DNA of 9,361 bases from a bacterium (GTDB lineage Bacteria; Elusimicrobiota; Elusimicrobia; UBA1565; UBA9628), in NCBI GenBank assembly GCA_021790955.1, contig JAJYFI010000034.1:1-9361 (forward strand). The letters are read 5' to 3'. Position 1 is the first letter of the stretch. The number at the start of each line of letters is the position of its first letter. Positions 1-6,938 of this stretch are shown in pieces. The position numbers were made by a program, and so were the translations under genes. The notes beneath the pieces are model-generated. The model ran no database searches. It worked only from the letters and a program-made list of their open reading frames with translations, and had not been told where the DNA came from.

Positions 1-449
1 TGCGCAACCGGGAGCGGATGCTGAAAGTCTGTCCGCGGGTCAACTTCGAATTGGCTCCGGCCATCAGCGTGTTCAACGCCCTGCATTTCCCGGACTTCTA
101 CGCGGACTGGGTGCGGCGGGGGTTCCTGAGTCCGGAACGAGTGACCCCCGGCTACGTCCTGACTCCTTATTTCTACTGCGCGCAGATCCTACCGGAGCAT
201 CTGAAGGCGCGGGCCATAGAGAGGTATGAGGAGTGCATTCAAAAATTCATAAGGCCTCGAGGATTGCCCGAGGTATCCGAGGGTTATGCCAGGGGGGGCG
301 GGGCCTTCAGAATGATCCAGGATTTTCTTCGAGCGCAGGACAGTTCGGCGCTCCTGCCCAAGTTCGCGGAGATGAATCAGCGGCTTGACGAGATCCGCGG
401 CGAGAGCTTCGCGGATGTCTTCCCGGAGCTTGCCGAGCTGTATCAGCAA
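1..449 (+). repeat. Tandem gene duplication, copy 1 (pairs with 1274-1722)
   Basis: This segment matches 1274-1722 base for base at a constant offset of 1273, with substitutions only and no insertions or deletions. The stretch 3-79 is identical to 1276-1352 (77 bp), whereas the rest carries many synonymous and nonsynonymous differences. The similarity stops abruptly near the C-terminus, where the two genes end differently. It is a divergent tandem gene duplication rather than a mobile element: no inverted termini or target-site duplications are seen. The repeat surely extends left beyond the window. Confidence 0.9.
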
Positions 450-452
450 TAA
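1..452 (+). CDS. Radical SAM protein, N-twitch type, C-terminal part only
   Basis: The open frame runs in from the left edge (first full codon at 3) and ends with TAA at 450-452. About 149 residues are visible. The radical SAM cysteines and the N-terminal cluster domain lie outside the window, so the assignment rests on homology to the next gene. It aligns without gaps to residues 274-423 of that protein, with about 25 differences over 144 residues by my count (roughly 83% identity). The three cysteines of this region (in VCPRV, FYCAQ and EECI contexts) are kept in both copies. The C-terminal region itself shows no domain I recognise and is mostly charged helix-like sequence. The ATG at 18 is internal, not a start, because the frame and the similarity continue to its left. 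The stop lies 4 bp before the ATG of the next gene. Gene identity is inferred; the duplication is directly visible. Confidence 0.85.
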   Translation, partial: RNRERMLKVCPRVNFELAPAISVFNALHFPDFYADWVRRGFLSPERVTPGYVLTPYFYCAQILPEHLKARAIERYEECIQKFIRPRGLPEVSEGYARGGGAFRMIQDFLRAQDSSALLPKFAEMNQRLDEIRGESFADVFPELAELYQQ

Positions 453-456
453 TCGC

Positions 457-1740
457 ATGCCGCCCCCCGCGCCCGCACCGGAGAGGAGGAGGGCCCTGCT
501 TAAGCATTCCAAGGCTTTCTGCGTCGCCGCATGGACCAATCTAATGATTGATCCAAAGAATAATGTGCTGCCGTGCGATGCGGCGGACCCGAGGTTTCCC
601 GTAGGCAATATAAGCGAGACGCGGCTCGATCATATCTTGAATTCCCAAACCATCCGCCAGATGCGCCTCAATATGCTCAGCGGAGCCGAAAGTCCCGCAT
701 GCCATATGTGCTATGAGAAGGACAAAAGAGGGGTGTCGAGCCTGCGCCGGGAATTTAATGCGAAATTCGGCCGCCATTTCCAGCTCGAAGCGACGCGGGA
801 TGACGGCTCCGTTGAGAGGCACGAGATACGCCATCTGGACATCACCTTCTCATCTCTATGCAATTTCCGTTGCCGCTACTGCGATTCCAGGAGAAGCACC
901 GCGTGGCTTCCCGATGAAAAGCTTTGGCTAGGGAAAGTTTACAGCGCGTCCTCTCCCACCAAGCCTCCTCAAGATGTGAAGAACATGCTGGATCAATTTG
1001 AGCCATATCTTTCACAGATGGAACTGATCCACTTCATGGGCGGCGAACCGTTGCTGATGGAGGAACATTACAAGCTTCTTAATCTCCTTATCGAGAGAAA
1101 GCTATTTCACGTGGAGCTCGCTTACAACACGAATTTTTCAGTCATGCAGCACAAGGGGCGGGACGTGATGGAGTTATGGAACCGCTTCGAGAAGGTTACG
1201 GTGGGAGCGAGTCTGGACGCGATGGGCCGGAGGGGCGAGTATATCCGCAAGGGCCAGGACTGGGATCAAGTTCTACGCAACCGGGAGCGGATGCTGAAAG
1301 TCTGTCCGCGGGTCAACTTCGAATTGGCTCCGGCCATCAGCGTGTTCAACGCACTGCATCTTCCGGACTTCTACATGGACTGGGTGCGGAAGGGGTTCGT
1401 GAGCCCAGAACGGTTCGTCCCCGGCTTTGTCCTGCATCCGGATTTCTACTGCGCGCAAATTCTGCCGGAGCATTTAAAGGCGCGGGCCATAGAAAAGTAC
1501 GAGGAGTGCATCCGGAAAATCATCAAACCCCGTGGATTCCCCGAGGAATCGGTCGGCTACGCGACAGGAGGCGGCGCCTTCCGGATGGTCCAAGACTTTC
1601 TTAAAGCGCAGGACCGGTCGGCGCTCCTTCCTAAGTTCGTGGAAATGAACCGGCGCCTGGACGCGATACGGGGCGAGAGCTTTGCGGACGTCTTCCCGGA
1701 GCTTGCCGAGCTCTGCAAGCAATCGCCGCAGATGCTCTAA
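457..1740 (+). CDS. Twitch domain-containing radical SAM protein (N-terminal twitch type)
   Basis: The protein is 427 aa from ATG 457. An N-terminal twitch-like cluster domain spans about residues 20-90, with C22, C40 and a C82-x2-C85 pair. It has the usual FC-x3-W-x3-IDP opening and a PVGNI...ILNS pattern. The radical SAM domain follows, with C135-x3-C139-x2-C142 in LCNFRCRYC and the SAM-binding GGEP at 195-198. Residues 270-427 repeat the preceding gene. The enzyme should cleave SAM to a 5'-deoxyadenosyl radical and use the extra cluster for substrate binding or electron transfer; the substrate is unknown. The frame stays open back to 385, but that extension overlaps the upstream gene and looks non-coding. 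ATG 457 has no clear ribosome binding site and yields a proline/arginine-rich leader. CTG 496 sits 6 bp after AGGAGG and gives an N-terminus, LLKHSKAFCVAAW, that is closer to the family norm. The true start is unsettled. The stop overlaps the stop of the convergent gene. Confidence 0.92.
   Translation: MPPPAPAPERRRALLKHSKAFCVAAWTNLMIDPKNNVLPCDAADPRFPVGNISETRLDHILNSQTIRQMRLNMLSGAESPACHMCYEKDKRGVSSLRREFNAKFGRHFQLEATRDDGSVERHEIRHLDITFSSLCNFRCRYCDSRRSTAWLPDEKLWLGKVYSASSPTKPPQDVKNMLDQFEPYLSQMELIHFMGGEPLLMEEHYKLLNLLIERKLFHVELAYNTNFSVMQHKGRDVMELWNRFEKVTVGASLDAMGRRGEYIRKGQDWDQVLRNRERMLKVCPRVNFELAPAISVFNALHLPDFYMDWVRKGFVSPERFVPGFVLHPDFYCAQILPEHLKARAIEKYEECIRKIIKPRGFPEESVGYATGGGAFRMVQDFLKAQDRSALLPKFVEMNRRLDAIRGESFADVFPELAELCKQSPQML
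484..493 (+). promoter_or_regulatory. Shine-Dalgarno-like run upstream of in-frame CTG 496
   Basis: The run AGGAGGAGGG lies inside the frame opened by ATG 457. It stands 6 bp (from the first AGGAGG) ahead of an in-frame CTG at 496-498. ATG 457 has no comparable signal. This may mark the real start of the twitch radical SAM gene at a rare CTG codon, giving a protein of 414 aa. Purine runs occur by chance in GC-rich coding DNA, so the call is tentative. Confidence 0.35.
1274..1722 (+). repeat. Tandem gene duplication, copy 2 (pairs with 1-449)
   Basis: This is the second copy of the segment at 1-449 and encodes residues 274-422 of the complete twitch radical SAM protein. After 1722 this copy adds five codons (SPQML) before its stop, while copy 1 stops at once. 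Confidence 0.9.
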
Positions 1741-3410
1741 GGCGCCCGGTGTTCACGCCCCTTATCGGCAAGCACGGGAAAACTACAATAAAACCATGGA
1801 TCATTCCGAATGGGCGGCCACAGAGTTGCCGCCCTCAAACGCCTATTCCTCCCCGATTCTGCTCGCCCCGCCAAAAAGTCCTCGACCGCCTCCTGGATCT
1901 CCGCCATGGCCAGTTCCCTCGAATCGGCGCCGGGCCGCAGAGCGTCGGCGAGCAAGCGATGCGCGCGCGTCCCAAGACCCATATGCCGCGCCGCAATCGC
2001 CGCCTGAATCCATACGGCTCTCTTGATCTTGTCGCATCCCTTCTCGTCGGGGATGTTGGCGCGTTCCGCCGCGGCGATGTCCTCGATCTCCCGCGAGGTG
2101 ATGCTTTCAAGCATCCCCGTGAAAGTCGAAGACGCAAGCGCAAAGCCATCCTTTAAAAAATAACGGGTGGCGGGAAAATCACCGCCTGGATTCTCTCTGA
2201 TGGCGAACGCAATGGCGTAGCGGAAATCCATCGATATACGTTGGGATAAATCACCGGAGAGCTTTGCGGGCGACGTCCTCAATAGAGGTTCACGCCGCGC
2301 GGCCCCCAGCCTTGCTTCGACAGCCGGGGAGGCCGCGAGCGCCGCGAGAGTGCTCGCGGCAATCAACATAACCCCAGACCTCCGAGGATGACAATTATCG
2401 CTGAACAAGCTCGCACCGCTCACGCCGTGGGGCGACCACCTCTCCAACGTCGATTCTATATCTGCCTCTAGACAATCGCAGCGACGGGCTGTCTCTTTAA
2501 TTGCGGCGCGCACGGCCGAGGTGGCGCGTATCTTGCGCGGATCAATATCCACAGCACTGATGAATTCGCTTTTGGCCTCACGCCATCGTCCGAGACGCCC
2601 CAGAATACGCCCCAGCCTAAAATGCACCTCGGCCATTCGGGGATAGTGCCGTGTGAGGCGAGAATACGCTTCGCGCGCCATCTCCCACTGCTTCCTCTCC
2701 TCCCAAAACATGGCCGAACCAAGGGAACGCGCGAAACCGGCATGCCGAGCCTTTGAAATATCGGCTCTTGGCGCCGGTGGAAAAGACATGTTCCCGGCGG
2801 GCACGCACATCACCAAAATGACGCCTTTCTTGCGGCATTCGCGGCAAATGCGGACAAACGCCTCCTTAAGGCGCCGATCCGGAGGTTGCTCCGGGACCAA
2901 TCTGGAAGAACGGCTTCGAATGGCCACACCAAGGCTTATGATCTCACGCAAAAAATAGCTGTGATCGAAGAGCTGTAAAAAAGAGCTCCCAGGCGCAAAG
3001 GCCCTCGGGAATTGAAACGCGGCATTATGCCCGAAATAAAGCACGATGATGTCAGGAGAGAACCGAAGGGCTTGGTGGAAAAGCGCCTCCGTCGACCCGA
3101 TATCGTTGCCGCCGATGGCGGCCCGTCCAATCTCCCAACGGACGTCAGGCCACCAGATCTTCAAACCCGCTAAAAGGGCCTGCTGAAGCTCTTTCATAGC
3201 AGGAGTTGACTCGCCGAGGAGCACGACGCGCAGCGCTCTCGATTTTCTGTCGGATGCAAACGGCCAGTCGGGAGGGAGTCGGTTAAGAGAAGCAAGGAAG
3301 CGGCGCCGCACGTCACTCCCCGCCAAGCGGGCGGCCGTTTCCAAGACTCCAAAACAAACAACAATGACCGCGAGGCTTCGAAGGGCTCTCCCTGCGGCCA
3401 CACCCTTCAC
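1737..3410 (-). CDS. Membrane-anchored SGNH/GDSL-hydrolase-like protein with TPR segment
   Basis: The protein is 557 aa from a GTG at 3410. A hydrophobic N-terminal segment (about residues 10-27) looks like an uncleaved anchor or signal, placing the rest outside the cytoplasm. SGNH-type blocks can be read: LLGEST with candidate nucleophile S68, a conserved-type Gly/Asn region near 100-102 (GGND), YFGHN at 125-129 for the block III Asn, and DNCH at 338-341 as the D-x2-H pair. A TPR-like helical stretch with A/G-x3-Y/F spacing covers about 235-290, between blocks III and V. This order is that of known TPR/SGNH proteins. The last 200 residues have no domain I recognise. The gene is last in the minus-strand array, 31 bp after the preceding stop, so probably co-transcribed. 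Its ribosome binding site is weak, and a second GTG at codon 4 is possible. A role in esterase-type trimming or acylation of an exported glycan or peptide is inference. Confidence 0.8.
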   Translation of the reverse strand: MKGVAAGRALRSLAVIVVCFGVLETAARLAGSDVRRRFLASLNRLPPDWPFASDRKSRALRVVLLGESTPAMKELQQALLAGLKIWWPDVRWEIGRAAIGGNDIGSTEALFHQALRFSPDIIVLYFGHNAAFQFPRAFAPGSSFLQLFDHSYFLREIISLGVAIRSRSSRLVPEQPPDRRLKEAFVRICRECRKKGVILVMCVPAGNMSFPPAPRADISKARHAGFARSLGSAMFWEERKQWEMAREAYSRLTRHYPRMAEVHFRLGRILGRLGRWREAKSEFISAVDIDPRKIRATSAVRAAIKETARRCDCLEADIESTLERWSPHGVSGASLFSDNCHPRRSGVMLIAASTLAALAASPAVEARLGAARREPLLRTSPAKLSGDLSQRISMDFRYAIAFAIRENPGGDFPATRYFLKDGFALASSTFTGMLESITSREIEDIAAAERANIPDEKGCDKIKRAVWIQAAIAARHMGLGTRAHRLLADALRPGADSRELAMAEIQEAVEDFLAGRAESGRNRRLRAATLWPPIRNDPWFYCSFPVLADKGREHRAP

Positions 3411-3441
3411 CCCAGCAGGTGGAACCGCGGCCTCATCCGCG

Positions 3442-4761
3442 TCATAATCTGCCCAGGTTCCGGCCGAGCTGGTTTTTGGGCATGACGCCGGAAGTGCAGC
3501 GGGCGTCGCAAAAGTCGACGTTTTGATGGAAACCGACCAACTCGCGGTAGCGCTGCATCATGGGATTGTTCCACACTTCGATGAGGGAATGTTTCGCGAG
3601 ATCGTACTCCACGTTTTCGCAGCACCAGCCGTAGGGCTTCGTCGCGCCGCGAAGAAGAGTGAAGAGGCCAAGCCACGGCCAATAGCAGGATGAGTCCCTA
3701 TTTACGCGGCGTTGGCCCGCGGCGACACTCGACGCCGCGCCTTCGGAGGGTCCGACGCGCATAGGCTTCGAGGACGAAGACGCGGCGGAAGGCGCCGACT
3801 CACCCTCCGGGCTTGGATTTGTTTTCTGCGGGCCCTGGGCGGGCATGGCAGGGTCGTCAAAAAGAGGCAGTTGGACATGAAGACGGAGGCCGTAGCGGGA
3901 GCAGGCCTCTTTCACCGCCGGCAGCGCCTCGCGGATCTTGTCCAGGGCCTCACGATCCTTATGATGAAAGATGTTCTCAGGCCCGAAGATATTCTGAATG
4001 GGGAGGAAGTTCACCGCCGTGAACCGGTGGCGCCTGGCGAATTCCACGGCCTCCCGGAGCTCGTGGCAGTTCTCCTTCATGACCGTCATCTGAAAGATAA
4101 GGTCGAATCGCGAGGAACGGCCGGGCGCTCCCGCATGGCGGTCGCGGGCTCGATTGAGAGCGTCGAGGCCCGCGACGAGAGCTTCCCATCTTCCCCAGCG
4201 CCGTATCTCCTCGTAGGTCTCCTTCGTCCCCCCGTCGATCGAGTTGACGACGGCCGAGCCGCTAGACACGATGATCTCGGCCCATTCGTCGTCGATCAAA
4301 AGCCCGTTGGTGACGATCGTGTTCTGGAGATAGGGATTTCGTACGGCCTCCCGGAAGAGTCCCTTGAAGTGCTTGGAGACGAAGGCCTCCCCTCCCTGCC
4401 AGAAAACGCTCTCAAGCGTCGGGAGCAGCGAGTATATCTCCTCGACGCGCTCCTCGGGCATGTCCCATGGGTCCGTGGGGTAGAAGCACATCTTGCAGCG
4501 GATGTTGCAGCGATGCGTGAGCGTGAGGCCCAACTGGCGGGGCTTGGAGAACAGAACTGTCTTTTTCCGCGAGATCTCGATCTCGTTGAGAACAAGATTA
4601 TGCAGGAAGGGCTCCCTCTTCGGAGAAAGTCGGGACAGCGCCGGCTCAAGAGCGGCGACCGCCTCTTCAAGCCGGTCCTCGTCGCGAAGGGCGCGGGCGG
4701 CGCCCAAGGCCGCCGAGACCATGCGGTCCGTCGCCTCCTCGCGCGGCGCCGTCTCAACCAT
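3442..4761 (-). CDS. Radical SAM/SPASM protein with TPR-like N-terminus and long linker
   Basis: The protein is 439 aa from ATG 4761. Residues about 15-50 form a TPR-like helical hairpin. The radical SAM motif is C85-x3-C89-x2-C92 (HRCNIRCKMC), followed by FWQGGEA at about 121-126, where the usual GGEP proline is alanine. A barrel strand reads NSIDGGT near 173-179. A SPASM-type region follows with C359 (CYWPW), C380-C381 (WCCEN), the EVWNN-x-MMQRYR helix and C418-x3-C422. Between barrel and SPASM lies a low-complexity linker (about 304-354) rich in Ser, Ala, Pro and Gly that the neighbouring paralogue lacks at that length. The ATG overlaps the upstream gene's TGA by 8 bp. A TTG one codon earlier (4764) is better spaced from AAGGAGG and would give 440 aa. 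It is a close relative of the gene at 4754-5995. The substrate is unknown. Confidence 0.92.
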   Translation of the reverse strand: MVETAPREEATDRMVSAALGAARALRDEDRLEEAVAALEPALSRLSPKREPFLHNLVLNEIEISRKKTVLFSKPRQLGLTLTHRCNIRCKMCFYPTDPWDMPEERVEEIYSLLPTLESVFWQGGEAFVSKHFKGLFREAVRNPYLQNTIVTNGLLIDDEWAEIIVSSGSAVVNSIDGGTKETYEEIRRWGRWEALVAGLDALNRARDRHAGAPGRSSRFDLIFQMTVMKENCHELREAVEFARRHRFTAVNFLPIQNIFGPENIFHHKDREALDKIREALPAVKEACSRYGLRLHVQLPLFDDPAMPAQGPQKTNPSPEGESAPSAASSSSKPMRVGPSEGAASSVAAGQRRVNRDSSCYWPWLGLFTLLRGATKPYGWCCENVEYDLAKHSLIEVWNNPMMQRYRELVGFHQNVDFCDARCTSGVMPKNQLGRNLGRL

Positions 4762-5995
4762 CAAGACCCAGCGCCTCCTTCAGGATGGCGCCTTCCACGC
4801 AGCGGTTGGAGCACCAGCCGGCCGCGGCGTTGGCATGGAGCCTGCGCCGATAGCCCTGCATCGTCTCGTTGTTCCAAAGCGCCATCAAGGAGTCGTCTTT
4901 CACATTGCCGATATCCCATCCGCAAAAGCAATGGGGTCTTACCCGGCCGCCCTGGTCGATCCACAAATCCTGCCACGGCCAGAAGCACCCAATCTCATTG
5001 GCGAACGCCGGAACGGCTTGAGATGAGGCGGCCTTCGGCTCTTCCAACTTCTCGATCCCCGGTTTGGGTTCGCGAATAAGTTCTGGAGATCGGCTGGAGG
5101 GAAGCCAGACATGAAGGATGAGGCCCAACCGCGCCGCGCGTTCCTTCATGCGGGGAACGGCCTCCTCAATGAAGGGCAAGGCTTCCCGATCACGGCATCG
5201 GAAGATATCCTCGGGCCCCGACGTGTCGACCGGATTGATCTGCAGGGTCTGGAAGCGATGCTCGTGAGCGAACTCCGCGAAACGCTCAAGCTCCCGATAA
5301 TTCGATCGCATGATCGTGACGTTCATGGTGAGTGGATAGACCGGGGCGCCCGCCGACGCGGCGGCCCGCTCGTCGCGCGCCTCGTTGAGGAGGCGAATCC
5401 CCTCCAGAAGCCGCTCGAAGCGTCCCTTCTTGCGAACGCGCTCGTAGGTCGTCTTGGTCGCCCCATCGATCGAAAGGATGAGCGCCGAATTGGATCGGAT
5501 GATCTTCCTCGCCAGAGACCGGCTGAACAGAAGCCCATTCGTCGTGATGTGCTGCTGCAGATTGAGATGCGCGGCCGCAAGGTCGAAAAGCGGCTCGAAG
5601 CGCGGGGACATGAACACTTCGCCCCCCTGCCACATGAGACGCCCAAGGGTCGGAAAAAGCTCGGAGACCTCCCTGAGCGCCCGCTCGGGCATCTCCCAGG
5701 GATTGTCCCACACGGAGCACATGACGCATTCAATGTTGCAGCGATTGCTTAGCACCATATTAAGAGAGCGCGGCTTGGACTCCAACTCGGCCGCCCCCTC
5801 GGTGATCTCGAGCTCGTTTAAGGCCGTGTTGTGCCAGTAGGCGTCGGTCTCCCGGGGGCATAGCGCCAGAGCCTCCAGGAACGCCTCTGCGGCTTGGCGC
5901 CGGCGTCCCTGCGCCCGAAGAATCCGCCCCCGCCGCACAGCCTCTCCCGCAGCGGAAAACCGTCCCCTCGGGATTTTCACGACTCCCTCAAGCAT
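4754..5995 (-). CDS. Radical SAM/SPASM protein with TPR-like N-terminus
   Basis: The protein is 413 aa. The frame extends further upstream, but ATG 5995 was chosen because it follows AAGAGG by 6 bp, overlaps the upstream stop by 8 bp, and gives the same domain spacing as its neighbour. Residues about 15-58 are TPR-like (RILRAQGRRRQAAEAFLEAL, then a proline and aromatic positions). Radical SAM cysteines are C86-x3-C90-x2-C93 (NRCNIECVMC), with MWQGGEV at about 121-127, the GGEP proline again replaced. SIDGAT follows near 175-180. The SPASM-type region has C337 (CFWPWQDLWID), C356-x-C358 (HCFCGWDIGNV), the ALWNNETMQGYR helix and C395-x3-C399. The linker before it is only about 35 residues. It is paralogous to the gene at 3442-4761 along its whole length. 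It probably acts in the cytoplasm as a modification enzyme with at least one auxiliary Fe-S cluster. The substrate is unknown. Confidence 0.93.
   Translation of the reverse strand: MLEGVVKIPRGRFSAAGEAVRRGRILRAQGRRRQAAEAFLEALALCPRETDAYWHNTALNELEITEGAAELESKPRSLNMVLSNRCNIECVMCSVWDNPWEMPERALREVSELFPTLGRLMWQGGEVFMSPRFEPLFDLAAAHLNLQQHITTNGLLFSRSLARKIIRSNSALILSIDGATKTTYERVRKKGRFERLLEGIRLLNEARDERAAASAGAPVYPLTMNVTIMRSNYRELERFAEFAHEHRFQTLQINPVDTSGPEDIFRCRDREALPFIEEAVPRMKERAARLGLILHVWLPSSRSPELIREPKPGIEKLEEPKAASSQAVPAFANEIGCFWPWQDLWIDQGGRVRPHCFCGWDIGNVKDDSLMALWNNETMQGYRRRLHANAAAGWCSNRCVEGAILKEALGLDG
4774..4780 (-). promoter_or_regulatory. Strong ribosome binding site for the gene starting at 4761/4764
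   Basis: On the minus strand this reads AAGGAGG, a full Shine-Dalgarno match inside the last codons of the preceding gene. The spacer is 12 bp to ATG 4761 and 9 bp to TTG 4764, so it leaves the choice of start open. It supports independent initiation in addition to coupling through the 8-bp overlap. Confidence 0.7.
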
Positions 5996-6938
5996 GCGCC
6001 GCCTCTTTTCGAAAAAGCTCCTCCAGGAGCCGCCACTCGCAGCCGCAGCGGGTCGCCGCGCAGGGCTCGGGGCGGTCGAGCAACCGGAAGTCCGCGTCAA
6101 GGAAGTTGCCGAACCCCATTCCTAGGCCCATGCCGGCGTATTGGCCGCATCGCCAGACCTTCCCGTCGTTCTCGACATGGAGATAGCGCTGCCCCGCGCG
6201 GCAGGACCGGCCCAGGGGATTGATGGCGGCCATCTGCTGGGAGACCCAGCCCTGGTTCTCCTCGTCCAAAGGCCCCGCGATCTCCGCGATCGCGGCTTTT
6301 TCTTCGGCAGAGTAGGAATGCGGGTATTCCCGCCCCTGGTGGTAGCCTCGGAAAGGCGTCGGGATGACGCGGCAGCCTCCGGAACGCAACGTCTCCCAGC
6401 AGCGCCGCAGTCGGGGCAGCAAGGGCGGATAGCAGACCAGATAGACCCAGTGCTCGATGCCGGCTTCCCGGAGAACAATCGTCTTCTCGACGAAAGGTCC
6501 CACGGCCGCGAACTCAGGGTGAAAGGTGATGGGCAATTCGAGCCGATGCGGCACGACGCGCCGGGCGAATTCCTCGATCCAGGGGCGCCGCCGCGACAAA
6601 TTGGTCGTGATATAGACGCGGTGATAGCGCGTCAGCGCCGCCACGATTTCGATGAAGCGCGGGTAATAGCTCGGCTCGCCGCCCGTGATGTTGATGCGGG
6701 CCGAGCCATAGAGCTCGTAGATTCTCCGCCAGGCCCCGATCCATTTCTCGGCGGGCGCGAAGACATCCTTTTTCGTCAGATCCTCCCACTGGTCCTTCAT
6801 GGTAAAGGGGCAGTACGTACAGCGGTAATTGCAGCGATTGACGATCTTCCAGTTGAATTCGTAGAGCAGCCGGACGTCCGGGAGCCGGTCCTCCGAATCC
6901 GGAGGAGGGCGAAGGGCCGCCGAAGCCTTCGCGCTCAC
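5988..6938 (-). CDS. Short radical SAM/SPASM protein, FNWKIVNRCNYRC type
   Basis: The protein is 316 aa from GTG 6938, the start of a GTGA overlap with the upstream stop and 4 bp after a GGAGAGG ribosome binding site. The frame is open to 7019 but that part is shadow sequence. After a polar 25-residue leader comes the radical SAM motif C36-x3-C40-x2-C43, then ITGGEP at about 84-89. Further conserved stretches are TFHPEFA (138-144), VCYPPLLPRL, and PFRG-x4-GREYP-x-SYS (195-210), which I read as subfamily signatures. The C-terminal SPASM-like region holds C246, C264 (VWRCGQ), C293, C298 and C300 (PCAATRCGCEW), with GNFLDADFRLLD between. Over the first 100 aligned residues it is roughly 60% identical to the gene at 6935-7903 by my count. 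Its role is presumably modification of the same or a related substrate; which one cannot be seen. Confidence 0.93.
   Translation of the reverse strand: MSAKASAALRPPPDSEDRLPDVRLLYEFNWKIVNRCNYRCTYCPFTMKDQWEDLTKKDVFAPAEKWIGAWRRIYELYGSARINITGGEPSYYPRFIEIVAALTRYHRVYITTNLSRRRPWIEEFARRVVPHRLELPITFHPEFAAVGPFVEKTIVLREAGIEHWVYLVCYPPLLPRLRRCWETLRSGGCRVIPTPFRGYHQGREYPHSYSAEEKAAIAEIAGPLDEENQGWVSQQMAAINPLGRSCRAGQRYLHVENDGKVWRCGQYAGMGLGMGFGNFLDADFRLLDRPEPCAATRCGCEWRLLEELFRKEAAHA
6002..6007 (-). promoter_or_regulatory. Ribosome binding site deciding start 5995
   Basis: On the minus strand this reads AAGAGG, 6 bp before ATG 5995. Together with the 8-bp overlap it favours 5995 over the longer open frame that reaches 6100, whose extra 35 residues are arginine/proline-rich shadow sequence inside the upstream gene. 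Confidence 0.6.

Noticed and set aside
385..456. Upstream extension of the complete twitch radical SAM gene to ATG 385
   Set aside because: It overlaps the previous gene by 68 bp in another frame, and the added residues are Ser/Arg-rich with no similarity to family N-termini.
1..1722. Transposon or integrative element explaining the direct repeat
   Set aside because: The repeat is a divergent coding paralogue that stays in frame within each gene. There are no inverted ends, transposase or target duplications.
1741..1800. Possible bidirectional terminator downstream of the convergent stops
   Set aside because: I found no stable GC stem followed by a T-run on either strand. The region is coding for the minus-strand gene.
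3411..3441. Small regulatory element or precursor peptide gene in the only real intergenic gap
   Set aside because: Thirty-one bases hold no usable start-stop pair, no hairpin of note beyond a short CCGCGG palindrome, and only a weak ribosome binding signal for the next gene.
3712..5079. 455-codon open frame on the plus strand
   Set aside because: It lies antisense to two clear radical SAM genes and its translation is Arg/Gly-rich with no recognisable motif. Long antisense frames are expected in GC-rich coding DNA.
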